From contig CM026404.1 in the NCBI GenBank assembly GCA_014843695.1, forward strand, positions 88,077,236 to 88,141,235: a stretch of 64,000 bases of DNA, written 5' to 3'. This document shows, piece by piece, positions 22,278-34,100 of the stretch. Source of the DNA: Archivesica marissinica (lineage: Eukaryota; Mollusca; Bivalvia; Venerida; Vesicomyidae). The translations under genes were made by a program, and so were the position numbers. Within the stretch, counting starts at the first letter, position 1. Every line of letters starts with the position of its first letter. Under the pieces are notes generated by a model. That model did not search any database, had not been told where the DNA came from, and worked only from the letters and a program-made list of their open reading frames with translations.

Positions 22278-23927
22278 TGTGGCTTATGTGGTTGATGTCA
22301 AATCTGTTGTCCCTCATCACTGTAGGTAATCCCACTGTCAAATGATTACATATAATGATGCTATCCGGCTGGCTTGCAGAACGTCAGTGGTTCCACCTGG
22401 ATACCCGACCGTGCGCCTGAAATAGTGTTCGGAGAGAACCAGAGGCCTTCCACTAATAACAACTGGAGAGTCGACATATGACAACAACTATCGGTGTGAT
22501 TTTAAACACAATACCAAAACAAAGGAACATGAAATATAACAAGAAAAACTATTACATATAAATATGTAATAGATAGACTATTGAAAGGTCACTCTGCATA
22601 ATACACACTAGTATATTGTACTGAGTGAATGCATATACATTATAAAGTGCATACTTTAGTAATTAAATGCAAACACGTTGACAATAACACGAAACCCTGT
22701 CCAACATAATAATATATACCACATCCCTGCTGGAACATCCGCGAATCATATGGGAACCAAATAGTGTTGCAGAATTTCAACTAGGTAAATAGATTGACCT
22801 GGCCATTTCTGGATTCCAGCTCAAGCGTGTATTTCTATGCGCACACCCAGTGAAAGCTTGGAACTAGTTCCCTGAAAACAATTGGACAATTTTAATATCT
22901 ATAATACGAATACATAACATGAATTACTGCTATGTATTCGTATTATATCACATAAATTGCTATCGTACAGGAAACAATACAACAAAATAAAAGTCAAAAT
23001 AAATGCAAACCTGTCAATATCTGAGCACGTGTTCGGCATTGTCCCTGTACACTGCTTAGATCGCTCATTTTGTCTGCAAATACCCAGTGGAAAACTAGTT
23101 AGTAATGCCAATGAGCTGCAATTGCTCTCGGTGCTTCCGGAATCCAGGTCATAGTGCCGGAAGCGGCACCGATTCACGGAATTTCCGGTGAAATTATTTC
23201 ATCTAAACTATTTTCGCACATTCAAATCCTGGTTATAATATGATTATATATAGCAGATTACTACAGACTATTGTAGAACGTATGGACGTTATGTCCACAT
23301 ATATGCACGTCAGCTCTGGGTCAATGATAGTGTCAATAATGCTACTAACAACATGGCCAGAGGCCTTGGATACTCTCCGTCATACAAATGTCAATGGCAT
23401 ATTTAGAAAACCTCTTAAAACAGTAATATTAATGATCTAATATTTATAAATACATTCATACACTCAAGCTATTCATTTCTCAATTCCAATTAAGCTGACA
23501 GATATATGCATACGTAATCACAGACTATAATATTTAAATAGATACGCAAGAATAATTGCTTAATGCCCCCAAACCCCCTTCCCCCGAGAGTTATCACTTA
23601 AATAGGCCGCATGAATCCGATCTTGTTTTAATATCACTGTAATGCCAGTACAAGTGGCCAAATCTGTTTCGTCATATTGCAGCATTTCATTCAGGACTTC
23701 TCGTATGAAATATTGAGCTAATGTATGCCCTAATGCTAATGTATTGTTTGATGTATTGCCATTGTAGAAACGACCTAAAGTGTGGTCATTGTATGGTATT
23801 AATGTTGTCATAAATCATAACACCTCGAACTATAACAAACGTCCTGTAATCGACCAGTGCCAAATAAGGACTTATTACTGTACTTTAGTTATTGTCAAGG
23901 GTAAAGGTATAATCAAGCTTTTACAAA
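22278..23927. other. No supported feature
   Basis: Minus frames around 22835-23177 have splice-like edges but the pieces look like a local duplication (AACTAGTT..CACTGGGT twice); not called. Confidence 0.35.
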
Positions 23928-23997
23928 ATTAGTTTAATCGCTTTCGGGACCTCATTCCCGAAGGAATTCATCGCTCTATGAGGGAGAGAAAAGAGTC
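23928..23997 (-). mobile_element. SINE2/3 tail fragment split by SINE3
   Basis: Diverged tail and body interrupted at 24011 by a SINE3 with a clear target duplication. Confidence 0.55.
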
Positions 23998-24010
23998 AAT
24001 GTGTTGTATA

Positions 24011-24253
24011 GGCTGTCGGATTAGCGCAGTGGTTAGCGCGCTCGCTTCTCACCAATGCAACCCGGGTTCGAACCTCGCTCCGGGAAGTATGTGAGATGGT
24101 ACGGTGGTCGCCAGATCGGACAGGCGGGTTTTCTCCGGGTACTCCGGTTTCCTCCCACACGAATGACCACATTTACGCTTTCATCCGCGACAACGAGAGT
24201 GATTAATATAAGTTGTTAGAATTTCGTTGTAAAATAAATAAAGTTTAAATTTT
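24011..24253 (+). mobile_element. SINE3, intact-looking, 13-bp target duplication
   Basis: AATGTGTTGTATA occurs at 23998-24010 and 24254-24266. Head has A box TAGCGCAGTGG and B box GGTTCGAACCT. The body contains CTCCGGGTACTCCGGTTTCC, which I recall as resembling a deeply conserved SINE domain (Nin-DC); not checked. Confidence 0.85.
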
Positions 24254-24289
24254 AATGTGTTGTATAAAATGCACACACATGTATATTTC

Positions 24290-24516
24290 ATGTATACTAG
24301 AGGACATAGAAAACGCACACCTACATTATATGATTAGTATTACATGAAAACGAAATACGAAGGATTCCATCAAAGATATATCACATCTTTATTACAAAAC
24401 ACAAATTGAACAACTAAAAATATTCCAAAATCTTTAAAACTATGTATTTATATAGTTATTTTGTTTCATGTAAAAACACACTTAAGTATGAGTTTTCTAT
24501 GTCCTCTAGTATATAC
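24290..24516. mobile_element. MITE with about 28-bp inverted ends
   Basis: TATACTAGAGGACATAGAAA at left, its complement TTTCTATGTCCTCTAGTATA at right. Confidence 0.65.
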
Positions 24517-25098
24517 TTGTTTTTAAACTGTTTTGTTGTATTTTGTTTGCATGAAACATACACCATTGTATATCGTCACAGGAGCGCAAAAACTTAATAA
24601 ACACTGTATATATACTAGTCTGTCTTGGTGCTTCCCGCATCCGTTGATGCTTAGTGTACAAATAACGTTATGCTCAACGTCAACTAAACACACATTTGCT
24701 TACCTCTTAATAAAACGGAAACACTGGAGTCAGGTCGATGCTACTCTACAAACGATGGCCTTTTATTTAGTTATTCTAAGTAGACTAATATTGATGGAAA
24801 ACCATGACCGACCTCTTTTAACAATAGATTGACTAATTGGTATCTGGATCGCATTAGTCAATTCAAAGGGTACACTAGTGTCAAGTCTGTTTGCTAAACA
24901 TTCCTGATGGTACAATAAATCGTTCAAATACGAAATATCGGAATAACACTAGAAACGTTTTATTTGAACAGTTTTTAGAGTGTACGTTCTACAACTTCCG
25001 TCCGGTACTTATCCGACCGTGTTCCAATGCTGGTATATCTAGAACTAGTTAGATAATTCTCTGATCGTATATGAATACAAGTGTGTATCTTACTCAAT

Positions 25099-25165
25099 AT
25101 GGCGATTTTGCACGTGCTATATTTGTTCACAATATACTTTGGAGTTTGTTTTCCACGTGCAGCCG
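25099..25165 (+). CDS. Gene B exon 1 (start codon and signal peptide)
   Basis: ATG at 25099 is followed by 22 codons with a hydrophobic core, then a strong donor G|GTAAGTAAT at 25166 (phase 1). It is too short to be found by ORF length. It was chosen because the phase fits exon 2 exactly and it supplies the signal peptide that an extracellular PAN protein needs. Confidence 0.7.
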
Positions 25166-28100
25166 GTAAGTAATAAAACATAGATAATGTGTTCCTGTTT
25201 TATTGTTGTGAGATTCGTAGTTCTACCCGGGTACCAGTCTGAGCCTGAAATACTTGTTGGCACCCGGTGTCTAGTCGCCATAGGACCTGTGTGTTTTGCA
25301 TTTATGTATCGTCGCTACCGGTTGCCCATATGAGCGACGCCTTCTGAAAATATTGGTCATTTTAGATTTTGGAGGATAGTGCAATGATACAGACAGAGAC
25401 TCATTCCAGAATCTCCTCTGGTTCTTGTACGTGCACGGTGCACGAGACCTGGAGGATAGTGCACTGATACAAACAGAGACCCATTCCAGAGTCTCAATAG
25501 AAAGCTATTATTATCAATCCTGGCTACAGCACACCTCGTGATTATAATACTTTCAATGTGCATTCGGTGAAATATCATTGGACCATTCACTGAAACAAAC
25601 AACTAGAGTGGTGGAACCTATGCTCGGCGTATTCCTATGCTCGGCGTATCTGCGTATTCCTATGCTCGGCGTATTCCTATGCTCGGCGTATTTTCCATTT
25701 CCATCCGTATTTAAAATATTTATTTAGTTCTAGGCTAATTTCGCTGACAGAGCTGAAGCATGGTTCAATAGCATTCCGTTGAGTGTATCGGTAGGCTGAT
25801 GCAACTATCACGTGACTTGTCCAGCAGACGAATATAAACAAGCACATCATTGGGAGAATATTTCCACCGAAACTGATACGGTGTATGAGCAACTCAGGTA
25901 GCTATCCGAATTTATAAAATCTACACCTAACCCGAAATATAGTTTCTATACCATTTCTGAATAAGACCAATAAATGTTTTTATTCAATGGTGTACTATAT
26001 CAAAATAAGATATTCAACAAGTTATGGTGGATAAATAAAAAAATAACAAGTACGCCGTGCATAGGTGCCCTGAAGTCTTCAGTTCCCCCATATAAACGGA
26101 TGCCGACCGACAGCGTTGCAATAGCTGTATTGAGCAGCAAGGTCACGTGACGAAGCTAAACTGCCAACAAGAGTGTTTTGAAAGTTGTGTTCACGACTTA
26201 AGAAAATAAGAATATACGGCAAGTGCTATTAACATTTCATACTGGTCATTATATGTGGGATTTACGCCGAGCATAGGGGTCCACCACTCTATCATCTTAC
26301 ACCTTTCTAATGTATCCCCTCAATACTGTACCACATTGAACCACACTCGCAGGGCGATTACTAATATTGTCTGGGAGTGAGGAGGCGATTACTGGGCGAC
26401 ATGGGGGAAAGTTGCTACGCCCTTGTAACATTGCATTATAGCCGTCTCCGATCGAACTACGACCAGCTAGTAGATATATATATATATATACTTCTGATTA
26501 TGACCTGGCTCAAGAGTGTTGGAACAAAACAATTGGGGTGCGACGCCTCCAGAAATATTGAAGTCATTTTTGTTGGAGGATAGCGCACGATACAGAAGAC
26601 CCCCCAACTCCAGAAGCATCCCTGGTTCTTTTACATGTCCAGTGTATAGCACGGACACACGAGACCTAGACGTATACACAGACGCTTGTGGTATCTACAC
26701 ATGGTTTCGGGTTCAAAACCAAACAACTAAAAACATATTTTTTAGGAGTTTTAAGAACACTATGATACACATTAGGCTTCACACTATACATACAATTTTT
26801 GTATGCGAAATCGCAGGAATTTTATTCATGTTTGAAAATTTTGAAAAGGAAGACGTACAGACAACAATCGTTTGATAGACTAATAATTGCTGCGAATAAC
26901 TTTAAGATTTTAGATAAGTTTAGATATTTTAGGTCATTTCTAGACTTGCTTGGAATGGCCCAAAATATGTATGTATAGTGTCTAGCCTACAGTGAAACAT
27001 AGTGTTCTTAAAAAAGATGGCTTTTTAGTTTTTCGGTTTTAAACCCGAAACCATTTGTCCCCGACCACAAACGTCCGTCGGCTTATAGTCTCATCTGATG
27101 CAATGTTAATATTATTAGAGTTAAACAGAGGATCGAACCTGCGATCATTGAATTTAGTTTAATCATATTGTATTGCTCGATTAATTGTAAATATATATAT
27201 TACCAGACATGACAATTTCAAGAAAAGCAAACGGGTCGGGCCACAAGCAAGAATTAGTTACGGCCTTTCCCGAAGACAAATCACTGGATTCGCATTCCAA
27301 TGTGGTTTTTTAATACTTTATTTATTTTACAACTATTGCGAAACAAGTTTTAACAACTTATATTAATCACTCTCGTTGTGCAGATGAAAGCGTGTATGTG
27401 GTCATTCGTGTGGGAGGAAACTGGAGTACCCGGAGAAACCTATCTGTCCGATCTGGTGACCATCGTACCATCTCACATACTTCCCGGTCCGAGGATCGAA
27501 CCCTGGTCGCATTGGTGAGAAGCGAGCGCGCTAACCACTACGCTAATCGGACAGCCAATGTGTTAACTAATGGACCACTGACCAGTCTATTACTATTTGT
27601 TTTCAGAAGGTTATTATTACACTAGATAATATGTGGAAGTCGTGATAGCACAGTGGATGAGCGTTCGCTTCAGGTGAGGAAGGTCCGGAGTTCGAGCCCC
27701 GCTGGAGCCGTTACGATTGTGCCCTTAGGCAAGGCATTTAAATTCCACGTTGCCTCTTCTCTCTCCCTCGTGGCGATGGATTCCATCAGGAATGAGGTCT
27801 CGAGAGTGATTTATATAAGTTGAAATAACTTGTTTCGCAATCGAGCTAAAATAAATGTGTATAATAAAGATAATACAGATTTCGTTATAATTGAGGAAAC
27901 GTCTTATTTTAGAAGGTGAGCAGATAGCCGCGAACACGTTCACGTACACGTCTGATAGTCCCATTGGAGACGGTATCTGGCGGGCTACAGCCACGTGCAA
28001 CGCAGAGTTTTCAGGAACATCATACGATGCAAATAGCGCGTGGATGTTCTCGCGCTTTGGTGTTCCAGTGACGAATTACCAGGTACGTCATTTATGTCGA

Positions 28101-31100
28101 TGTACACGTATGTCAGAAATAAGTACTTTCTGTGTCTTAGAATGACAAGAAACAAACATAGTTCCAAGCAATATGTGAAAGGAAGTCTCGACATAATTGC
28201 TCAACTGACGAGTGTTTCCTCGAATCTCCCAGCCAACGAGTGTTGCCTCGAACCTCCAATTAACGAATATTGCCCTGAACAATGCATCTTCGCGGCGACG
28301 AGTGTTGCGCCGAACCTCCCAACCAACAATTATTGAGTCGAACCTCACAAACAACGAGTGTTGCTCCGAACCTCCCACAAATGACGATTGTATCCCCGAA
28401 TCTCCCAACCCGACGAGTGTTGCTCCGAACCTCCCAATGACAAATATTGAACCGAATATATAAACGTAGAATGTTGTCCCGAACCTCCCAACAAATACGA
28501 ACATAAAATTAATATAAAATTGTCCACGAAAGCTTGCATTGTCACGGATTGTGTTTGTTTATTATAGTGTCAACTCTATTGAAATGTATCTGGCGGGCTA
28601 CAGCCTTACTTATGAGACACCTTATTTTATGAGCATCAGTACTTCCCGACTCCTATTATTGTAGGTCAAGCGACAGGCTGATCGGTAGCCTTAATTTAAC
28701 TAGCTTGTGGCTCACCAACAGGCCATATTAACCTGACGAGGTTCGAACCATCGACCTTCCGCTTGATAGATGGCCGCCTTAACCACACGGAGACGGTAGA
28801 TATATAATTGGTATATGTTTACAGGACTGGCTGGCTGGGGCTGTAGAACAGACGGACGATGACGGCAAATGGGTCATCTCCAGGATCGGTTACGCAAGCG
28901 GGGCATATTCCCTCACTTACAGTCTACAGTTTGAGTACAACGTGTGGCTCGGTTCAAATTCACCAACAGGAGATTGTGTCCAATTCATGAACTTAACGGA
29001 AGCCAAACTGTATGCTAGTTCTGCTGCGACTCTCCTCGATACACCAGCATGTAATTTATTAAATATCCAACTTGAGCATTAAATGGATGTGTTGTAAGTC
29101 TGCCCCAGGACAAAACATATGTCTGTCTTTAATGATGCAAGCGGTCTGAGTTAGTTAGTTTGTTTGTTTGTTTGTTCGGGGTTCGCGCCTTCATCAGCAC
29201 CATTTTCTGCTATGTTACCGGCGTCAGTTTACCTAACAACACCTTTCCTGGACAGGCTACAGCGGTTAACCAGTAATGTTTGTGTTTTAGGTTCATTTAT
29301 CGTCGCTACCGGTTGCCCATATGAGCGACGCCTCCTGAAGAGATTAGTCATTTTAGAGTTTTGGAGGATAGTGCAATGATACAGAGAGAGACCCATTCCA
29401 GAGTCTCCTCTGCTTCTTTTACGTGCACGGTGTAAAGCACCGACACGAGACCTCGGTTTAACGTTCCATCTGAAAGACTGTTAATTTTATTAGGGTCAGA
29501 CGGGGGATCGAACCTGCGATCCCTGGATTACCAGTCCAGCGTGTTACCACTGGACTACATATCCGTCTGTAAACCAGTACTTGGTGCTCCAACCTCCATA
29601 AGGAGGTGCTCCAACCTCCATAAGGAAACTGCCAACTTTTTCATATAAAAACAGCGGGTCTCGAACCAATGACCATCAGTGATGATAGGTTACAGTGATA
29701 TACAAGTCAGCGACCGTAACCACTCGACAAAGGAGACGGATTAATAATGTACTTGAGGGGGAAAAACAACGATCAATTATTTGAAATAGTGCATTATCTG
29801 TAACACACATGGCTGTATATTCCAATCAATCATCATTCTGTTCATGAAATGTTCCTCGAAAATAGGCGATGTCATGTATTCAGAACAGGATTTTTAGGGT
29901 GTCTTCCTGATTCCCCCACTTTTAGAAAAACTGGTCAATTTATTTGTGGGGTAATCAGGAATTTGTCCAGTTTGGAGATTAGTGGTAACATAGCCTCCGG
30001 GCGTGAAAACACTATAATCTGTTTCAATTATTGAAATAGCAAACATTAATGTAAAGTGCAGTTTAACCACCTTATTACGGGGTAACTTGTAGGAATATTA
30101 TTATTTTCCAATTGTTTAAGCGGGATACTAAGGGAATCTGTCGTTTTTCTTGTTGTGTGTTTTTTTCTTATTTTCCCACTAAAACATCCATATTAATTCC
30201 TGATTAGTGGAGAAATGAGAGAAAAAAAACGTTCAAAACCATTTCAAAAATATATTTCCTATATGTTGTGACCACTCATTTGAACCGTCTCAAGGAGGTC
30301 ACGGCATATACTTTTAAAGTGAAATAAAACATATTTTAAATTTTCCGACATTAAAGTCATTTAAAAAGTTGGTTTGTATGATAATTGGTTTTAATCTACC
30401 ATAGACACACACAGGTAACAATAGATAATTGAAACAGATTATAGCTTCGGGTCTCGCCTTTTCTGATTTACCGGTCAGAATAAAGTGGGGGAATCAGGAA
30501 TACAAGAAATCAAAAAGTGGGGGAATCAGGAATAAACCATTTTTAGACGGTTTTCAAGAACCACACATACTTATCTTAGTTAACATAATGGGTCTCGTAT
30601 TGATTGACCAGTACTTTCATAAAATAGTCATTAATGGATTGGTTAACTGAAAATATTTCAACAATTGGATAAATTAAACTGTTCAGAAATGGAAGTGCAA
30701 GCGGAAGTCGTGATAGCGCAGTGGTAGCGAGTTCGCTTCATGCGCGACGTGCCCGGAGTTCGAGCCCCACTGGAGCCGTTACGATTGTGCCCTTAGGTAA
30801 GGCATTACATTCCACATTTCCCCTTCTCTCTCCTTCATGGCGATGGATTCCATCAGGAATGAGGTCTCGAGAGTGATTAATATAAGTTGAAAGAACTTAT
30901 TTCGCAATCGAGCTAAAATAAATTTGTAAACTAAGTCACGTGCTACCTCAGTTTATTAATACAACTGTTGTCCAAACTGATCATGGACGGGTATTTTCTG
31001 TATTGCAGCAACGCTATTGGACACAACTACACTGGAGCTGGTCTCCACAAACTCAATCAGTACCCAGGGATTATGTGAGTTCGAGTTTTCCGGACTGCAG

Positions 31101-34100
31101 TTTGGAACACGGGAATCCATGATTCTAATTTCGTTCACTGTCCCAGTGATATACGAAGGTGTAAGTAGCTACAGTACAGGAGGCGAGGGGGTAACCGTAT
31201 GGCTGCAGCATTATTTTGAATGTTGAAAAGACAGGCATGTCAAGTAACATTTACCATGAGGCGACTAACAGTGATGGCTTCAGTATCGGCCACTATCATC
31301 GAATGTATCACATAGTGACTGGGTTTGGCTTCGCGTTAAGAAATTAAACGGACTATAGTTGCGATTGCTTGCCAGACAGTGTGGGGTGGGATGGGCTATG
31401 CGTGTACTGCCCGAGCAAACAATTTAATGGTAGCGTTAGCTACACGTTTGAGCGGTGTTGTATGCCTAGTTTTAACGCCGGACACATTGACAATAATTTA
31501 CATATTGGATCAGTTCGAGGCTTATATCTTTTTTGTTTGTTTCTTTTTTTATTTAGGTTTATTTAACGTCGCTACCAGATTGCCCATTTGAGCGACGGGC
31601 AGTTTACCTAACAGCACCTTTCTTGGGCAGTTAAGTAAGATATAAGCCGTTTCCGTGGTCGAGTGTTTATGGTCGCTGACTTGTATGCAACTGTAACCTA
31701 TCATCACTGATGGTCACAGGTTCGAGCCCCTCTCAGATTGTGTTTCTTTGGCAGTTAACCTATTTCAGACTGGACATCATCATTTGCTGGACGGCCATCT
31801 TGAAAATGTATGTTTAATGTCTCTTTCCTAATCGCATTGTCAATTAGATGATATTTGTTATGGAGTATCGTGGCAGCTAGCAGAGCTAACAATCAGTCCG
31901 ACATGTGTAAACAAGGTCGCCATGACAGCCATCTTGAAAATCTACTTTCGCAATTTACTCACAAACCGTTTGGTCAATGTTGATGAAACCTTGCATGGAA
32001 CATCGGTATGGGCGAATGGTAGGAAAACAGTAGCTAGATATAATACACAGTCAAATCAGATGAAACAATAAATTTAATGTTAAAAGTGAGCGTTTAATCA
32101 ATTGTCGAATTACTTAGTTTAAACATATTTTATTGCTTTCAAATAACATACATATACACAGACTGCACAATAATTGTTCAACAAATGAAATGTAATGAAT
32201 ATTATACGAGTGCAACTGTTATAATTTAGAAGAAAATGAGTTGGGTCACAAGTTTTACAAACATTGGTGACGACCCCCCCCCCTATATAGTTATTGGAAT
32301 ATAAGAATCAAATGATTTATTGATATCTATGTAAAAAATGTAAAGAAAAATAGGCGACAAAAAAATATTTTTTAATAAAAGTTTTGTAGTAATTGTCGAA
32401 TTGCAGCTGAATAACTTTCTGAAAAATCCTCTTTGATCCTAAATTGTCTGCGGCTGCCTATGCTTTTTTCTTGGTCTCAATGTCAGCATTTCCGCTCTCT
32501 TCAATATCGGCATTTCCAGCACATTGTTTTACGTTTATTTATCGTCACTACCGGTTGCCCATATGAGCGACGCCTCCTGAAGAGATTATTCATTTTAGAT
32601 TTTTGAAGGATAGTGCATGATACAGACAAAGACCCATTCCAGAGTCTCCTCTGGTTTCTTTACGTGCACGGTGTACAGCACCGACACGAGGCCTCGGTTT
32701 AAAGTCCCATATGAAAGACTGTTAATGTTATTAGGGTCAGACGGGGGATGGAACCTGCGATCCCTGGATTACCAGTCCAGCGTGTTACCACTGGACTACA
32801 GATCTGTCTGTAGCAGGAGTGACATTGAGCCATGTGGGTGTGAAGTTAGCTCTTATCAGGATCTATTTGATTATCTATGTCCCTGCTATTATATTGCTAT
32901 AAATGCTCTTGTGTGTGGCACAGTACAAAATACAGACGGATATGTAGTCCAGTGGTAACACGCTGGACTGGTAATCCAGGGATCGCAGGTTCCATCCCCC
33001 GTCTGACCCTAATACAATTAATAGTCTTTCAGATGGGACGTTAAACCGAGTTCTCGTGTCAGTGCTTTACACCGTGCACGTACAAGAACCAGAGGAGACT
33101 CTGGAATGGGTCTCTGTCTGTATCATTGCACTATCCTCCAAAATCTAAAATGATTAATCTCTTCAGGAGGCGTCGCTCATATGGGTAACCGGTAGCGACG
33201 ATAAATAAACGTAAAACACACATACAGTACAAATCAGTGAACACTGGGATATCCACGTGAGCCATCATGTGAGACAACGTCCTTCTGTATGCCATACTTG
33301 CCTTCACAATTTCAACAAAAAAAATAAAATCAATCATAGCTATATGAACAAGTTGACAGTTTCTTACGGAGGTTGGTGCACCAAGTACTTGTTAACCGCT
33401 GTAGCCTGTCCACGCTCATATGGGTAACCGGTAACGGCGATAAATAAACGTTTAAAAAACGATAATATGCCAATTGAAATCTTAATAAAACAATTAAACT
33501 TTATTACAATTAGTGTGTTTTATTTCGTGATATATTTCTACGCATAAGAACTTCAAACTCGGGTTATTCTGCGATATACCAAGGTTGATACTTATTATTT
33601 CGATTCTAACACGACTTACTTCTAATAATTTTAGACGAGAATTAAAAGGAGTATTTTCTTCAAACGCCGTGCATTTGGCTTTCGAAATTTCCTCCCGCGT
33701 AAGGGGTGATGACGTTATTTTTTATGGAAAATATCAATCTAGTGCATAAATGGACAAAAGTTGTAACTGATCAATAATTTTATTCATTTTGTCAAATAAA
33801 ACTGTACAGAATAGTAACTGAAACGTTACTTAACAGAAAAACAAGACGGACAAGAGATTATCTGATTCTAAAAATAGCTCACTTCCGTGAATTCCCACGG
33901 TAGTATTTTACAAACATCACGTGACTTTCATTCATAAAACTGTACACGCATTGTATAACTGGAATAGCCAAAACACGGTGCGCGCGCAGCATAGTTCAAG
34001 GTAGGTATATCGCAGAATAACCCGAGGTAGATTTTACTCTACAAGTATGTATGTTATTAGCTGGGTCGTGTTAGAATACATAATAATGATGATATACAAA

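Noticed and set aside
22835..23177. Possible two-exon cysteine-rich gene on the minus strand
   Set aside because: The acceptor for the first piece is missing, alternative frames are equally open, and the two pieces share a duplicated AACTAGTT..CACTGGGT segment, so chance is likelier.
24975..25181. 68-codon minus frame over gene B exon 1
   Set aside because: Shadow of the signal-peptide exon; the plus strand has ATG, hydrophobic core and a strong donor in the right phase.
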